This document shows positions 1-8,330 of a stretch of 64,000 nt of DNA, in pieces (within the stretch, counting starts at the first letter, position 1; the number at the start of each line of letters is the position of its first letter). This stretch comes from Bradyrhizobium lablabi. GTDB lineage: Bacteria > Pseudomonadota > Alphaproteobacteria > Rhizobiales > Xanthobacteraceae. Under the pieces are notes generated by a model. That model searched no databases. It saw only the letters and a program-made list of their open reading frames with translations, and was not told where the DNA came from. The DNA lies in the NCBI RefSeq assembly GCF_018131005.1, contig NZ_JAFCJK010000005.1, positions 1-64,000 on the forward strand, in the 5' to 3' direction. A program made the position numbers and the translations under genes.

Positions 1-87
1 GAGAAATCGCTGGTGCCGCTGGGTGAAGCGCGCCTCGGCCGCATCGGCCTCGACGAATGGCTCCGCAGGTCAAAGGCGGGAGCTTGA
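1..87 (+). CDS. C-terminal fragment of an unidentified protein, cut by the window edge
   Basis: An open frame runs from base 1 to a TGA ending at 87 and encodes 28 residues ending in EWLRRSKAGA. Its codon use is GC-rich and it lies 82 bases upstream of the cupin gene on the same strand. Too little is present to assign a family. It could equally be a chance frame. The start lies outside the window. Confidence 0.35.
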   Translation, partial: EKSLVPLGEARLGRIGLDEWLRRSKAGA

Positions 88-169
88 TCCCGCTATCGCA
101 GGTACGCCCAGTCCGCCACCAACGATGTATTACGGGCGGGTCCCGGGCAACGAACACAAAGAGGCGACT

Positions 170-559
170 ATGACGATCAGACTCGTCGCGATGGTTCTGC
201 TGTACCTCATGACCGGCACGGCAATGGCACAGGAGCCCAAGGTCACGTCACTCATGTCCAAGGATCTTCCGGAGAATCCCGGCAGGGAAGCTCTGATGAT
301 CACAGTCGAGCATGCGCCCGGCGGATCGAGCGCTATCCACCGACACAATGCACATGCGTTTGTTTACGTGCTTGAGGGCTCCGTCGTGATGCAGCTGAAG
401 GGCGGCCAAGAGGTGACACTGACACCGGGACAGAGCTTCTATGAAGGCCCTGACGATGTTCATGTCGTCGACCGCAACGCAAGCGGCACCCAGCCCGCGA
501 AGTTCCTGGTGCTCTTGATCAAGGACAAGGGCGCCCCGGCGCTCGTGCCCGCAAAGTGA
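170..559 (+). CDS. Exported cupin-domain protein
   Basis: A 129-residue protein with an N-terminal signal peptide (hydrophobic LVAMVLLYLM, AMA cleavage site near residue 20) and a single cupin_2 barrel over roughly residues 50-120. The HRHNAH segment and the later HV pair are the usual metal-ligand positions. An in-frame upstream start exists at 23, but the ATG at 170 follows AGAGGCGACT and places the signal peptide at the N-terminus, so it is preferred. The protein is probably periplasmic. Its substrate is unknown: small exported cupins may be dioxygenases, isomerases or binding proteins. It is followed 53 bases later by a metallo-beta-lactamase gene on the same strand, suggesting an operon. 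Confidence 0.8.
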   Translation: MTIRLVAMVLLYLMTGTAMAQEPKVTSLMSKDLPENPGREALMITVEHAPGGSSAIHRHNAHAFVYVLEGSVVMQLKGGQEVTLTPGQSFYEGPDDVHVVDRNASGTQPAKFLVLLIKDKGAPALVPAK

Positions 560-612
560 CCGTTGCGGCAACCCAAATACTCGAAAGGTAAGACAGTCAG
601 CAGGAGACAGAC

Positions 613-1569
613 ATGGCCCTGGACAACGCCTCACAGCCTTCGGTCAAGTACTGCGCCGACAAGGTGAACGCGAAGTACATCCACGGCAGACCGGAGCCCG
701 AGTTGGTTCCGTCGCGCTACGCGCTGAAGGTCGGCGCGATTGACGTGCTGGTGGTCAGCGACGGGGTGCTATCACTGCCAGGCGCGATGTTGGGCCACAA
801 CGTCGATCCGGCCGTCCGGGCGGCTTGGCTGCAGGACATGTTTCTGCCGTCGGACGTGCTCGAGTGGGCGCTGAACGTGGTCGTGGTGCGTAGCGGCGGC
901 CGGACCATACTCATCGACGCTGGGATGGGGGCGGAGTTCCCGGACTTGCCGCGGGCGGGGCGGACCGTCCAGCGACTGGAGGCCGCCGGCATCGATCTCG
1001 CATCCGTGACCGACGTGGTGCTTACCCACATGCACATGGACCACATTGGCGGGCTGCTTGTCGACGGAGTGAGGGAGCGGCTGCGTCCGGACCTGCGCAT
1101 CCACGTGGCGGCCGCCGAAACCAAGTTCTGGGAGTCGCCCGATTTCTCCCACGTCTCCATGCCGCCGGGATTCCCGGACGCGCTTCGGCGGACGGCCAAG
1201 CGGTTCTTGAACGAGTACCAGAGCCAGTTGCGGACCTTCGAGGAGAAGCAAGAGGTGGCGCCGGGGGTGCTCGTCACACGCACTGGCGGCCACACCCCCG
1301 GGCATAGCGTGGTCCGCCTGGCATCCGGCAGCGACCGGCTGACGTTCGCCGGCGACGCCGTGTTCCAGGTCGGGTTCGAGCACCCCGACTGGTACAACGG
1401 CTTCGAACACGACCCCGAGGAGGCGGCCCGCGTCCGTATCAGCCTTCTGCGGGAGCTGGCGGCGAACCGCGAGTCGCTGGTGGCCACTCACCTGTCGTTC
1501 CCGTCTGTCTGCCATGTGGCGGTCGACGGCGACGTCTTTCGTTGGGTGCCGGGCCCCTGGGAGTACTGA
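613..1569 (+). CDS. MBL-fold metallohydrolase
   Basis: A 318-residue metallo-beta-lactamase-fold hydrolase. The zinc motif HMHMDH lies near residues 139-144, preceded by the strand-turn TILIDAGMG. Later ligands appear in GGHTPGHS and FAGDAVF. No signal peptide is seen, so it is probably cytoplasmic. The start is supported by CAGGAGACAGAC just upstream. The family hydrolyses diverse thioester, lactone or phosphodiester bonds, and the substrate cannot be told from sequence. It sits between an exported cupin and a nitroreductase, an arrangement suggesting a small catabolic or detoxification operon, but the pathway is not recognisable. Confidence 0.85.
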   Translation: MALDNASQPSVKYCADKVNAKYIHGRPEPELVPSRYALKVGAIDVLVVSDGVLSLPGAMLGHNVDPAVRAAWLQDMFLPSDVLEWALNVVVVRSGGRTILIDAGMGAEFPDLPRAGRTVQRLEAAGIDLASVTDVVLTHMHMDHIGGLLVDGVRERLRPDLRIHVAAAETKFWESPDFSHVSMPPGFPDALRRTAKRFLNEYQSQLRTFEEKQEVAPGVLVTRTGGHTPGHSVVRLASGSDRLTFAGDAVFQVGFEHPDWYNGFEHDPEEAARVRISLLRELAANRESLVATHLSFPSVCHVAVDGDVFRWVPGPWEY

Positions 1570-1649
1570 CCGCTTGATGGGTTCGGCCAAACCAGACGAT
1601 GGCATGCGTTTGAACGAAACGGATGGCCGGCGGTAGCGAGGCGATCATC

Positions 1650-2315
1650 ATGGACGTGTATGAGGCAGTCACAAGCCGACGGGCGGTGCGCGGATTCAAA
1701 GACGAGCCTGTGTCGAGGGAGGTGCTTGAGCGCGTGCTGTCCGCCGCGGCTTGGTCGCCGTCCGGATCGAACATCCAGCCCTGGAACACCTACGTGTTGA
1801 CCGGCGCTCGGCTGACCGAGCTCAAGACGCACGCCGTCGAGCGCGTTGCCCACGGCGACCCTTGGGACGAGCGGCAGTACGTGATGTACCCGCCCGCGCT
1901 GAAGTCCCCGTACGCCGAGCGCCGATCCGCGTTCGGCAAGGAGCGCTACAGCGCGCTCGGCATTGCGCGCGAGGACTGGGAGGCGCGCCAGCGGGCGGCC
2001 ATCGGCAACTGGAACTGTTTCGGCGCGCCCGCCGCCCTGTTCTGCTACATCGACCGCGACCTGGGCCGGCCCCAATGGGCCGATGTCGGCATGTATCTGC
2101 AGACCGTCATGCTGCTGCTCCGCGCCGAAGGGCTGCACAGTTGCACACAGATGGCGTGGTCGCAGGTTCGCGAGACAGTCGCTGAGTTCCTGTCACCCCC
2201 GGACGGGCTTATCCTCTTCTGCGGCATGTCGATCGGGTACGAGGACCCCGCGGTGAGTTACGCCCGTACGGGCCGCGCGCCGCTCGACGAGACGGTCACG
2301 TTCGTCGGTGGTTAG
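1650..2315 (+). CDS. Nitroreductase-family oxidoreductase
   Basis: A 221-residue FMN-dependent nitroreductase-fold protein. The N-terminal SRRAVRGFKDEPV segment is the characteristic FMN-phosphate-binding helix. The AAWSPSGSNIQPW segment matches the family's flavin-binding loop, and the C-terminal region has the usual CGMSIGYEDP loop followed by RAPLDE. These enzymes reduce nitro groups, quinones or enones with NAD(P)H. A start at 1623 is possible, but the ATG at 1650 lies close to GCGAGG and begins where family members normally begin. It follows the metallohydrolase by 80 bases on the same strand and is probably co-transcribed. Confidence 0.85.
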   Translation: MDVYEAVTSRRAVRGFKDEPVSREVLERVLSAAAWSPSGSNIQPWNTYVLTGARLTELKTHAVERVAHGDPWDERQYVMYPPALKSPYAERRSAFGKERYSALGIAREDWEARQRAAIGNWNCFGAPAALFCYIDRDLGRPQWADVGMYLQTVMLLLRAEGLHSCTQMAWSQVRETVAEFLSPPDGLILFCGMSIGYEDPAVSYARTGRAPLDETVTFVGG

Positions 2316-2356
2316 TTGCTTGCGCTCGGAGACAAGAAGCCATTCCATGATTCTTG

Positions 2357-2382
2357 CGCATGATAACGTGCTTTATCATGCG
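2357..2382. repeat. Perfect 10-bp inverted repeat with 6-base spacer
   Basis: The arms CGCATGATAA and TTATCATGCG flank CGTGCT. The element lies 42 bases beyond the nitroreductase stop, in a stretch (2316-2660) with no convincing gene. It has no T-tract, so it is not an obvious intrinsic terminator. It may be an operator, a recombination site or a relic of a mobile element. Confidence 0.5.
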
Positions 2383-2660
2383 TGATATTGGCATCGTTGG
2401 GTATCGGCCATGTGTGATTACTGACAGCCTGTTGGGTCAGGGCCCAAGTAGACGACCGCATGCGTTTGAACAACTGGTCGATCGTTGCCTCGTACGACAT
2501 TGCCCGTATCTTAGCCCGCTTCGGCTCCTCCATCGCGAGCAGGTCGACGCGCGGACTTGACATCGATGGTTCCGCCAATCGGCAACCCCGGTCGTGAGGG
2601 CGATGATAGAAGCGTCCATAGGTGCCTTTCCGGTCGTAGCGGGATCTGCTCACATTGGGT

Positions 2661-2912
2661 TCAGGAAGGCCGGTCGCCCATAACGGCTGCGGGCGCGAGC
2701 ACATCTTGTGATGCTGAACCTCCTGCAGCGATTGAACGGTTCTCGGCTTTTTGTTTGTTTGGTGCTCCAAGCACTTCGACCGTAGCGGTAGCGCCGGCAA
2801 CGAGTTCGCCGCGCGCGTTGGCACGATCCAGCGCGATGCGAACGGGGACGCGTTGCGCGAGCCGCACCCAGTTGAAGGTCGGATTGACGTTCGCAAGAAG
2901 AGACGAGCCATC
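2661..2912 (-). pseudogene. Remnant of HlyD-family membrane fusion protein (C-terminus only)
   Basis: Read on the minus strand, the frame entering near 2912 gives SSLLANVNPTFNWVRLAQRV followed by PVRIALD and then VAGATATVEVLG, ending at a stop at 2661. This is the typical C-terminal beta-barrel end of HlyD/EmrA-type adaptor proteins that pair with FUSC or MFS exporters. The N-terminal membrane anchor, coiled coil and lipoyl halves are missing. The segment is joined directly, but in another frame, to a truncated FUSC gene, so the intervening part of an efflux operon has been deleted. It is not expected to make a functional product. Confidence 0.6.
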
Positions 2913-3657
2913 GAGGCGAACAGCGGGAGCATCGCCAGCATGTGCCGACGTAGGCGCTGCAGGACGCGCACGGCGGTCGCCGAAGCGGCGGCCTCATAGC
3001 CGAGATGACCGCAGAGCTCGTCGATCGCGAACGCCGCAGCGGCAAGGCGCATGCGTTCGTTGTCGCGCTCAGGATCGCCGCTGCCGCCGGTCAGGACATC
3101 TACGCCGAGCCGGCCCGCATCGGCAAGCCACGCGTCCGCCTGACCCGCGAAGGCTGAGGCGACGCTCCGAGGCAGCACGAGCATCGAGACGACGCTCGCA
3201 CATATGATTCCCAGCATGATTTCCTGCACACGGAGACCGCAACGTCGAACGTCAATTCGGGCGTCGAGAGAACGGGAAATCCGACGATTGCGACGGTGTA
3301 GCCTGCCAACATAAAAACGTAGCTGCGCGGCGTGCCGTCGAGCAGTGCGAGATACAGGAAAGCGCCGACCCACAGCGCGGTCGCGAGGCTGAGCAGTTCG
3401 GGCGCATCCACGAGGTTCAGAACCAGCACGATCGCCCCTGCCGCGCCGATCAACGTTCCCAGGATGCGATAGACTGCCTTCGAGGAGGTCGCTCCGGTCA
3501 GTACGCTGGTGGTAACGTAAACGCTCGTCATCGCCCAATAAGGGCGCGGCATATCCAGCAGCAGCGCAATGTTGAACGCCAGCATCGCCGCCGCAAACGT
3601 CTTCAGCGAAAAGACGAGGGCGACATATCGAGTCCAGAATGAGCAAGGTTGGGTCAT
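2912..3657 (-). pseudogene. Truncated, frameshifted FUSC-family aromatic-acid exporter
   Basis: From an ATG at 3657 the frame encodes an N-terminal membrane domain typical of FUSC/AaeB proteins, with several hydrophobic segments and PRPYWAMTSVYVTTS followed by GTLIGAA. Near 3232 the frame breaks after TFDVAV. The family continuation RVQEIMLGIICASVVSMLVL resumes in a neighbouring frame, consistent with loss of one base in a C-run. The restored frame continues through VLPRSVASAFAGQADAW to FASMA near 2912 and then passes into HlyD C-terminal sequence. Intact FUSC exporters are about 650-750 residues, so more than half is missing. This is a decayed efflux gene carrying both a frameshift and an internal deletion. 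Confidence 0.75.
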
Positions 3658-3685
3658 GACGATTGTAGCTTCCGCGGATTATTTC

Positions 3686-3916
3686 TCAGCAGTGGGCGGC
3701 ACTCGGACCTACAGTGCATGACCCAGCATCGGCCTGCGAAATCGCTGCAAAGACGTTCGAGCCGCATTCCTGCATTCCCGAACGCTCAATCCTGCAGTCG
3801 ACGGCTTTCGTCGACGTCTGGACGACGCCGATGCTGTCGGGCTTCAGGACGGTCACGAACACCATGAGGCCCAGGACTTTGCCGGCGAGCACGGCGAGGC
3901 AAAAAACGTCTTTCAT
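3686..3916 (-). CDS. Small Cys-containing exported protein of unknown function
   Basis: A 76-residue frame beginning with a hydrophobic stretch (FCLAVLAGKVLGLMVFVTVL, residues 5-24) that could be a signal or membrane anchor. It is followed by a polar tail with cysteines near residues 41, 51, 67 and 76. GGGAG lies 6 bases before the ATG, supporting translation. It sits between the 119-residue gene and the decayed FUSC gene on the same strand, so it may have belonged to the efflux operon. I do not recognise a family. Confidence 0.5.
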   Translation of the reverse strand: MKDVFCLAVLAGKVLGLMVFVTVLKPDSIGVVQTSTKAVDCRIERSGMQECGSNVFAAISQADAGSCTVGPSAAHC

Positions 3917-3970
3917 GTCAGCTCCCGATCAGTCGGTTTTGGCTGCGCTAGTCATAGGAGGTCCAGGAGG

Positions 3971-4330
3971 CTAGGGCTTTCCTCCGATTGCCGACGCGTT
4001 TTCATTTGTTGCCGACGGCGTGGCGCGAGCCGCTTCAATCGCTGCGAACGCGTCGAGTGGACTGCGCCGTTCGGCCTGAGCGAAGTCTTGGTTCGAAACG
4101 ACCTGCAACTCGAGCCCGAACTCAGTCGCTGCCGGCTTTCCCGAATGCGCGGTGTCGATCACCACCCGTTCCGGCCATTTGTGCTCCGAACGGATGCGCA
4201 GATTGACCCTCTCATTGGGAGGAGGGGCGGAATGTGGATGTGCAGCAGGATCCGGAAGCCACCAGTCGGCGGCAAACAGCGCCGCGAGAAGGACACTTCC
4301 TACCCACACAAAGTACTGGCGTATCGGCAT
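3971..4330 (-). CDS. Membrane-anchored small hypothetical protein
   Basis: A 119-residue protein with an N-terminal hydrophobic segment (YFVWVGSVLLAALFAADWWL, residues 6-25) and a hydrophilic periplasmic tail containing RSEHKWPERVVIDT. This architecture is common in Bradyrhizobium-group genomes, but I know of no assigned function. A GAGG lies about 9 bases upstream of the ATG at 4330. It is the first gene of a short minus-strand group that continues into the small Cys protein and the FUSC/HlyD remnants. Confidence 0.7.
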   Translation of the reverse strand: MPIRQYFVWVGSVLLAALFAADWWLPDPAAHPHSAPPPNERVNLRIRSEHKWPERVVIDTAHSGKPAATEFGLELQVVSNQDFAQAERRSPLDAFAAIEAARATPSATNENASAIGGKP

Positions 4331-4454
4331 GGCACGCAGAGCCTCAGTGGCTTACTAAGGCGAAGATAATGGAATGACGGAACGCGGGCTTTGCATCGCG
4401 TGCTCTCGTCTTGTCATTTGTTGCTGTCGACTGGCGCAGCAGCGATACGCAGGT

Positions 4455-5504
4455 TCAGGCCAAAACCGAAGGCGATTGCCTGACATCCATCGGAGAGAAC
4501 TCGGACGGTCGCGATCCAGCCGCTTGACGATATCGACCGGGCGCCTGACCCGTCGCCTGCTTGAAGGCTCGCGTGAAATTGGCTTGGCTGGAGAAGCTGA
4601 GCGAAAGCGCTATGTCCACCAAGGGCCGATCGCCATGGATCAACAAGGCTTTCGCGCGCTCAAGGCGCTTGGCACTGACGTAGCAATGGGGAGATTTTCC
4701 GACGGCTTGTCGAAAGGCTCGCGCAAAATGGTATCTGCTCAGGCACGCAATCGCTGCCATGCGTTCAAGGCTAAGATCGCCTTCCAGGTTCGTATCAATA
4801 TAGTCCAGCACACGAAAGAGTCTGCGCTGATCGAGCCCCCGGGGTGTGCGACGGGGAAAAAGCTGCGTGCGTGACGCGCTGGCCCGTTTTTGAAGCAACC
4901 TCGCCGCCAGACTGGATGCGAGGGCTTCGACGAGCAGACCGCCGGCGGAAGTTTCAGTCTTTAGCTCGGAGACGACTGCATATCCGATCTCGGCCAGCAG
5001 CGGATCTTCGAAAGCCGTTTCGTAGTTTAGCGCGTCGATTGCAGATTCATCAGTGTCGTTATCAAAATTACTCGACGAGAAGTAGCTGAGCGGAAGATAG
5101 ATATGCAGGAATTCAGGGAGATCTTGAGCAAAATCGACCACACCCTCCCGCAAACCAGGAGGAGAGAGCCAAACCGTACCTGGCCCAGCAACGACCTGAC
5201 TTTCGATGCCTGGCGCCTGCCGCGTGACAATCGTTTGATTGCTGCGGATAGCGACGCAAATTCTGATATCGGATTGTGGGGTCCTCCACGGGACCACCCC
5301 TCTTCTGACAGCGCACAATTCGGCCGACAGGGCGGACCAGCCCCGATCCGCCGAAGATAGCAGCAGCTTCCCCGGACAGTCCCGCTCCCAAACGCCGCGG
5401 TGGGGCCACGGTTCATAGCGGCCTCCGGCGGGTGGCTGTTTTGGTTGCATTTCCATGCAGCGCTCCGGGATCGCATCCATCAGTGTTGCAAACCAACCTG
5501 GCAC
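4455..5504 (-). CDS. AraC-family transcriptional regulator (paralogue 1)
   Basis: A 349-residue regulator with a C-terminal AraC-type double helix-turn-helix over roughly residues 228-325, including LERMAAIACLSRYHFARAFR and the second-helix signature DIALSLSFSSQANFTRAFKQ. The N-terminal part carries WLSPPGL and a cupin-like sensory fold. It is a close paralogue of the regulator at 9332-10285, with near-identical DNA-binding helices and a similar effector domain, so the two may bind related sites but sense different ligands. Several in-frame ATGs lie near the start, and the longest is reported. It is transcribed away from the TauE gene; its target is not obvious. Confidence 0.85.
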   Translation of the reverse strand: MPGWFATLMDAIPERCMEMQPKQPPAGGRYEPWPHRGVWERDCPGKLLLSSADRGWSALSAELCAVRRGVVPWRTPQSDIRICVAIRSNQTIVTRQAPGIESQVVAGPGTVWLSPPGLREGVVDFAQDLPEFLHIYLPLSYFSSSNFDNDTDESAIDALNYETAFEDPLLAEIGYAVVSELKTETSAGGLLVEALASSLAARLLQKRASASRTQLFPRRTPRGLDQRRLFRVLDYIDTNLEGDLSLERMAAIACLSRYHFARAFRQAVGKSPHCYVSAKRLERAKALLIHGDRPLVDIALSLSFSSQANFTRAFKQATGQAPGRYRQAAGSRPSEFSPMDVRQSPSVLA

Positions 5505-5586
5505 AAGCGACGCAATTTGCTCGTTATTGTCCGTTAGAGATTGTTAGGAATTGCGAGCCTCGCGCCAGACTGCGGGTACAGGCGGT

Positions 5587-6345
5587 TCACACGAGGTAGC
5601 CGAAAACTCCGTCCCACAATAATTTCAGCGCTGTCACGACCAACAATCCGTAGCAGACCCGATAAATCTGACGTTGGTCCAAACTTCCGTGAAGCCGCCA
5701 ACCCGCCCAAACGCCGGCGGGAATGGCGAGCAGACATAGCGCCATCAATGTCCAGACGTCACCTGTCGGCTTCACCAGCAGGAGCCAGGGCACCGCTTTG
5801 GTTGCGTTGCCGACGGTGAAGAACAGACTGGTCGTTCCCGCATAGACTTCCTTGCTCAGGCCGAGGGGCAGCAGGTACATCGCCAGCGGCGGTCCGCCCG
5901 AGTGCGCCACCATCGTGGTAACTCCCGAGGCGAGACCGGCGGTGATCGCCTTCGGCGTCGAACGCGGACGAGTCGACACCTCCGCACCTGCAACAAGCCA
6001 CAACCCTACGAAGATCAGGGTGATCGTCGCCATCGCGATCGCGATGGCGCGGTGGTCCAGGAAGCGGAACAGCAGATAGCCGAATCCGATGCCCGCCACG
6101 AGCCCCGGTAACAGCGGCAGAAGGTCCGGCCTCGACCACGTCGAAGGCCTCCAGAAGAACAGGGCGAACAGATCCATCGCGATGAACAATGGAGCGAGAA
6201 GGCCGCCGGCGGTCACCGGGTCCATCACGATCGACAACAGCGGAATGCCGACAATTGAGAACCCGCCACCAAACGCGCCCTTCATGAAGCAGATCAGGAA
6301 CACGCCTGCAAAGGCGACCAGGATCGTAGCGACGGTCAGCTCCAT
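5587..6345 (-). CDS. TauE/SafE-family sulfite or organic-anion permease
   Basis: A 252-residue polytopic membrane protein of the TauE/SafE family. It has about eight hydrophobic segments and the two family glycine-rich stretches, one after the first helix (MKGAFGGGFSIVGIPLL) and one in the second half (GLASGVTTMVAHSGGPPLAMYLLP). Family members move sulfite, sulfoacetate or other small organic anions across the inner membrane. The ATG at 6345 is preceded by GGAGGCGGGGCC and overlaps the end of the upstream DUF1127 gene by 10 bases, so the two are probably translationally coupled. The substrate is unknown. Confidence 0.85.
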   Translation of the reverse strand: MELTVATILVAFAGVFLICFMKGAFGGGFSIVGIPLLSIVMDPVTAGGLLAPLFIAMDLFALFFWRPSTWSRPDLLPLLPGLVAGIGFGYLLFRFLDHRAIAIAMATITLIFVGLWLVAGAEVSTRPRSTPKAITAGLASGVTTMVAHSGGPPLAMYLLPLGLSKEVYAGTTSLFFTVGNATKAVPWLLLVKPTGDVWTLMALCLLAIPAGVWAGWRLHGSLDQRQIYRVCYGLLVVTALKLLWDGVFGYLV

Positions 6346-6650
6346 GGCCCCGCCTCCACGGTTGGCGCGCGATGCCGCGCGCGTGGGTCCGTCGCGGTCG
6401 CGAAAGTCATCATCCCTTCGTCCGCTTGGTCGGAAAGCGCGATGAGACCGTACACAGCCGCCTCAATCTGGAAGCGGGCCACGCCAATGTCCCGCAGCGC
6501 GCGGTCGTCTAAATCGTGAAGGCATGCAATGGCGGTCCGTCGGCACGGATAGTCCGCGATCCCCGCGCACGCGGCGACGAGCAGTCGAGAAGATATGCCG
6601 GGCGCCTTCGTGAAAGCGGGCAGGACGATGGCTGACAATATTGCAGGCAT
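6336..6650 (-). CDS. DUF1127 (YjiS-like) protein
   Basis: A 104-residue protein carrying the DUF1127 motif in its middle: RRTAIACLHDLDDRALRDIG, followed by VARFQIEAAVYG. The family is abundant in alphaproteobacteria. Some members are linked to phosphate, small-RNA and stationary-phase physiology, but the biochemical role is unclear. A longer frame begins at 6716, but the ATG at 6650 has GGAG seven bases upstream and is preferred. The upstream DNA contains repeated TGCTCCGA motifs. It overlaps the TauE gene. Confidence 0.75.
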   Translation of the reverse strand: MPAILSAIVLPAFTKAPGISSRLLVAACAGIADYPCRRTAIACLHDLDDRALRDIGVARFQIEAAVYGLIALSDQADEGMMTFATATDPRARHRAPTVEAGPWS

Positions 6651-6662
6651 TTCCAGTCTCCA

Positions 6663-6835
6663 ATGCTCCGAGCCTAGTCTTAAATGCTCCGAGGCAATGC
6701 TGCGAGGTCCGGACAAATTATCGAGGCTTTCTGTAGGCTAACTAACGTTGAAAGCCTCGGGAGTTCCGGGCAATCTAGCCATATAGTCAAGATGCTCCGA
6801 TACGTGTCTCAGTTCAAGTAAGACATTGCTCCGAG
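6663..6835. repeat. Cluster of TGCTCCGA-type direct repeats upstream of the DUF1127 gene
   Basis: ATGCTCCGAG occurs at 6663-6672 and again at 6684-6693, 21 bases apart. A variant ATGCTGCGAG is at 6697-6706, ATGCTCCGA at 6792-6800 and TTGCTCCGAG at 6826-6835. All are in the same orientation and lie upstream of the minus-strand DUF1127-TauE pair. The spacing of two helical turns between the first two suggests a protein-binding array. No known motif was recognised. Confidence 0.45.
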
Positions 6836-6997
6836 TGCAATATTGCAATTTCGTCCAGTTCACCTCAAAGTCGGATCGAGGCTGCTGACGCGATCTCCGC
6901 CGAATACCTGAGGGTTCTGGCGCGGCGGCTGAGACAGGACTCAGCGATCCGCCGGTTGCGTATCATCCACACAGAGATTGTCTGCCGGCGCCATCGC

Positions 6998-7066
6998 TTA
7001 CGCGACGAAGTCGGCGTCATCGTTCTGCTGAACTTCGTAACGATGCGATTCGATATGTCTTGTCAT
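6998..7066 (-). CDS. Possible 22-residue microprotein
   Basis: A short minus-strand frame encoding MTRHIESHRYEVQQNDDADF and two further residues before TAA. It is included because the ATG is preceded by GAGGAGAG at ideal spacing, one of the strongest ribosome-binding sites in this region. It lies divergent to the LysR gene with no other gene using that site. The product is hydrophilic with no recognisable domain. It could be a leader peptide or a chance frame. Confidence 0.35.
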   Translation of the reverse strand: MTRHIESHRYEVQQNDDADFVA

Positions 7067-7225
7067 TGAACTCTCCTCGTCAGGGTCTGACAGGCGGCTC
7101 GCGTCTTCATCCAAGGAGATCGATTGGACGGCCCGCCTCGAAAAGGGGCCATACATGGAAGGGGTCCTTCCGAGCAGCGGAAGTCGCTTGACGGTGTCCG
7201 CCGGCTCGCTGCAAGCGATGCCGGT

Positions 7226-7283
7226 CTTCCGAAATCTGGGGTGATGTGGCAAGATCGAAAAATATTCTTCCAGATTGTGGAAG
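7226..7283. promoter_or_regulatory. Putative LysR operator pair in its own promoter
   Basis: A dyad CTTCCAGATTGTGGAAG lies at 7267-7283, ending 9 bases before the LysR ATG. A related imperfect copy, CTTCCGAAATCTGGGGT, lies at 7226-7242. Both have the CTTCC-N7-GG arrangement. A third copy lies downstream of the LysR gene at 8331-8347. The T-N11-A-like layout and location suggest autoregulation by the LysR protein. Confidence 0.6.
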
Positions 7284-7292
7284 GTGGATTCG

Positions 7293-8189
7293 ATGGATCG
7301 CCTGGAAGCGATGGCGACCTTTCTGACCGTGGTGGAGCAGGGCAGCTTGTCCGCGGCGGCGCGGCGATTGAAAACGCCGCTTACAACAGTCAGCCGCAAC
7401 GTATCCGAGCTCGAGTCTCATCTGCGGACGAAGCTCTTCAACCGATCGAGCCGGCAGCTGGTGCTGACGGATACAGGCGCTTCATACGTTGCGGCCTGCA
7501 AGCGCATTCTCACTGATGTGACCGAAGCTGAGCGTACCGCGTCTGGTGAGTATACCGCACCGACCGGCGAACTGGCTGTGACGACCCCGCTGGGCCTAGG
7601 GCGTGTCATTCTCATGCCGATCATCGCGGACTTCCTCAAAACCTATCCGGATATCAACGTTAGGATGATCCCCACCGATCAAAAGCTGAGCCTGGCTCAG
7701 GAGCAAATCGATGTCGCGGTGCGCATCGGCGAGCTGCCGGATTCGAGCTTGGTTGCGTTGCGGCTCGGCAGGACGCGCCGGGTTGCGTGCGCCAGTCCCG
7801 CCTATCTGGCGGCTCGCGGAACGCCGCGCACGCCGGAAGAATTGGTCGGACATGATTGCATCAGCTATCCCGGTTTCTCGCCACCGGATGTCTGGACATT
7901 CGTCAGAGGCAAGGCGACCATAGCGGTCCCGGTGCATACGCGGGTCATCGTCGGCAGCGCTGAAGCGGCCTGTGCCGCAGCCCGCGCCGGCATCGGAATT
8001 TCCATCGCGTTTGCTTATCAACTCGAGGCGCTTCCGGAGGAAGCAGCATTGACGACCGTGCTGGATGAATTCCAGCCGCCGTCAATGCCGGTTAATCTCG
8101 TGTATGCGGCCAACCGGTTTCTGCCGATCAAAGTAAGAGCTTTCCTGGACTTTGCAGCGCCGCGGCTGAAGCGGGTCTTCGCGGAGTAG
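7293..8189 (+). CDS. LysR-family transcriptional regulator
   Basis: A 298-residue LysR-type regulator. The N-terminal winged helix-turn-helix spans residues 1-60 (MDRLEAMATFLTVVEQGSLS, then AARRLKTPLTTVSRNVSELE), and the effector domain starts near residue 90. The DRLEAM start and CrgA-like effector core place it near the AaeR/DmlR-type subgroup. An upstream TTG at 7275 is in frame, but the ATG at 7293 matches family N-termini. Repeated CTTCC-N7-GGAAG dyads lie in its own promoter and upstream of the small gene at 8443, so those downstream genes are plausible targets. Confidence 0.9.
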   Translation: MDRLEAMATFLTVVEQGSLSAAARRLKTPLTTVSRNVSELESHLRTKLFNRSSRQLVLTDTGASYVAACKRILTDVTEAERTASGEYTAPTGELAVTTPLGLGRVILMPIIADFLKTYPDINVRMIPTDQKLSLAQEQIDVAVRIGELPDSSLVALRLGRTRRVACASPAYLAARGTPRTPEELVGHDCISYPGFSPPDVWTFVRGKATIAVPVHTRVIVGSAEAACAAARAGIGISIAFAYQLEALPEEAALTTVLDEFQPPSMPVNLVYAANRFLPIKVRAFLDFAAPRLKRVFAE

Positions 8190-8330
8190 GCCGCCAGAGT
8201 GCCCGCTCCGCCGTTGAGACGATGCGCTCGTGCTAGGCGTCAAAGCGGACCGCGTCTGTGCGTAATCTCCGTCCGGAGTTGCTCGTGCGCGCCACTTGGG
8301 CTCACCGAGATGATTAGCACTCGGTGCAAG

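Noticed and set aside
2315..2660. Minus-strand extension of the FUSC/HlyD frames
   Set aside because: After the HlyD C-terminus the frames no longer match any family; treated as degraded DNA.
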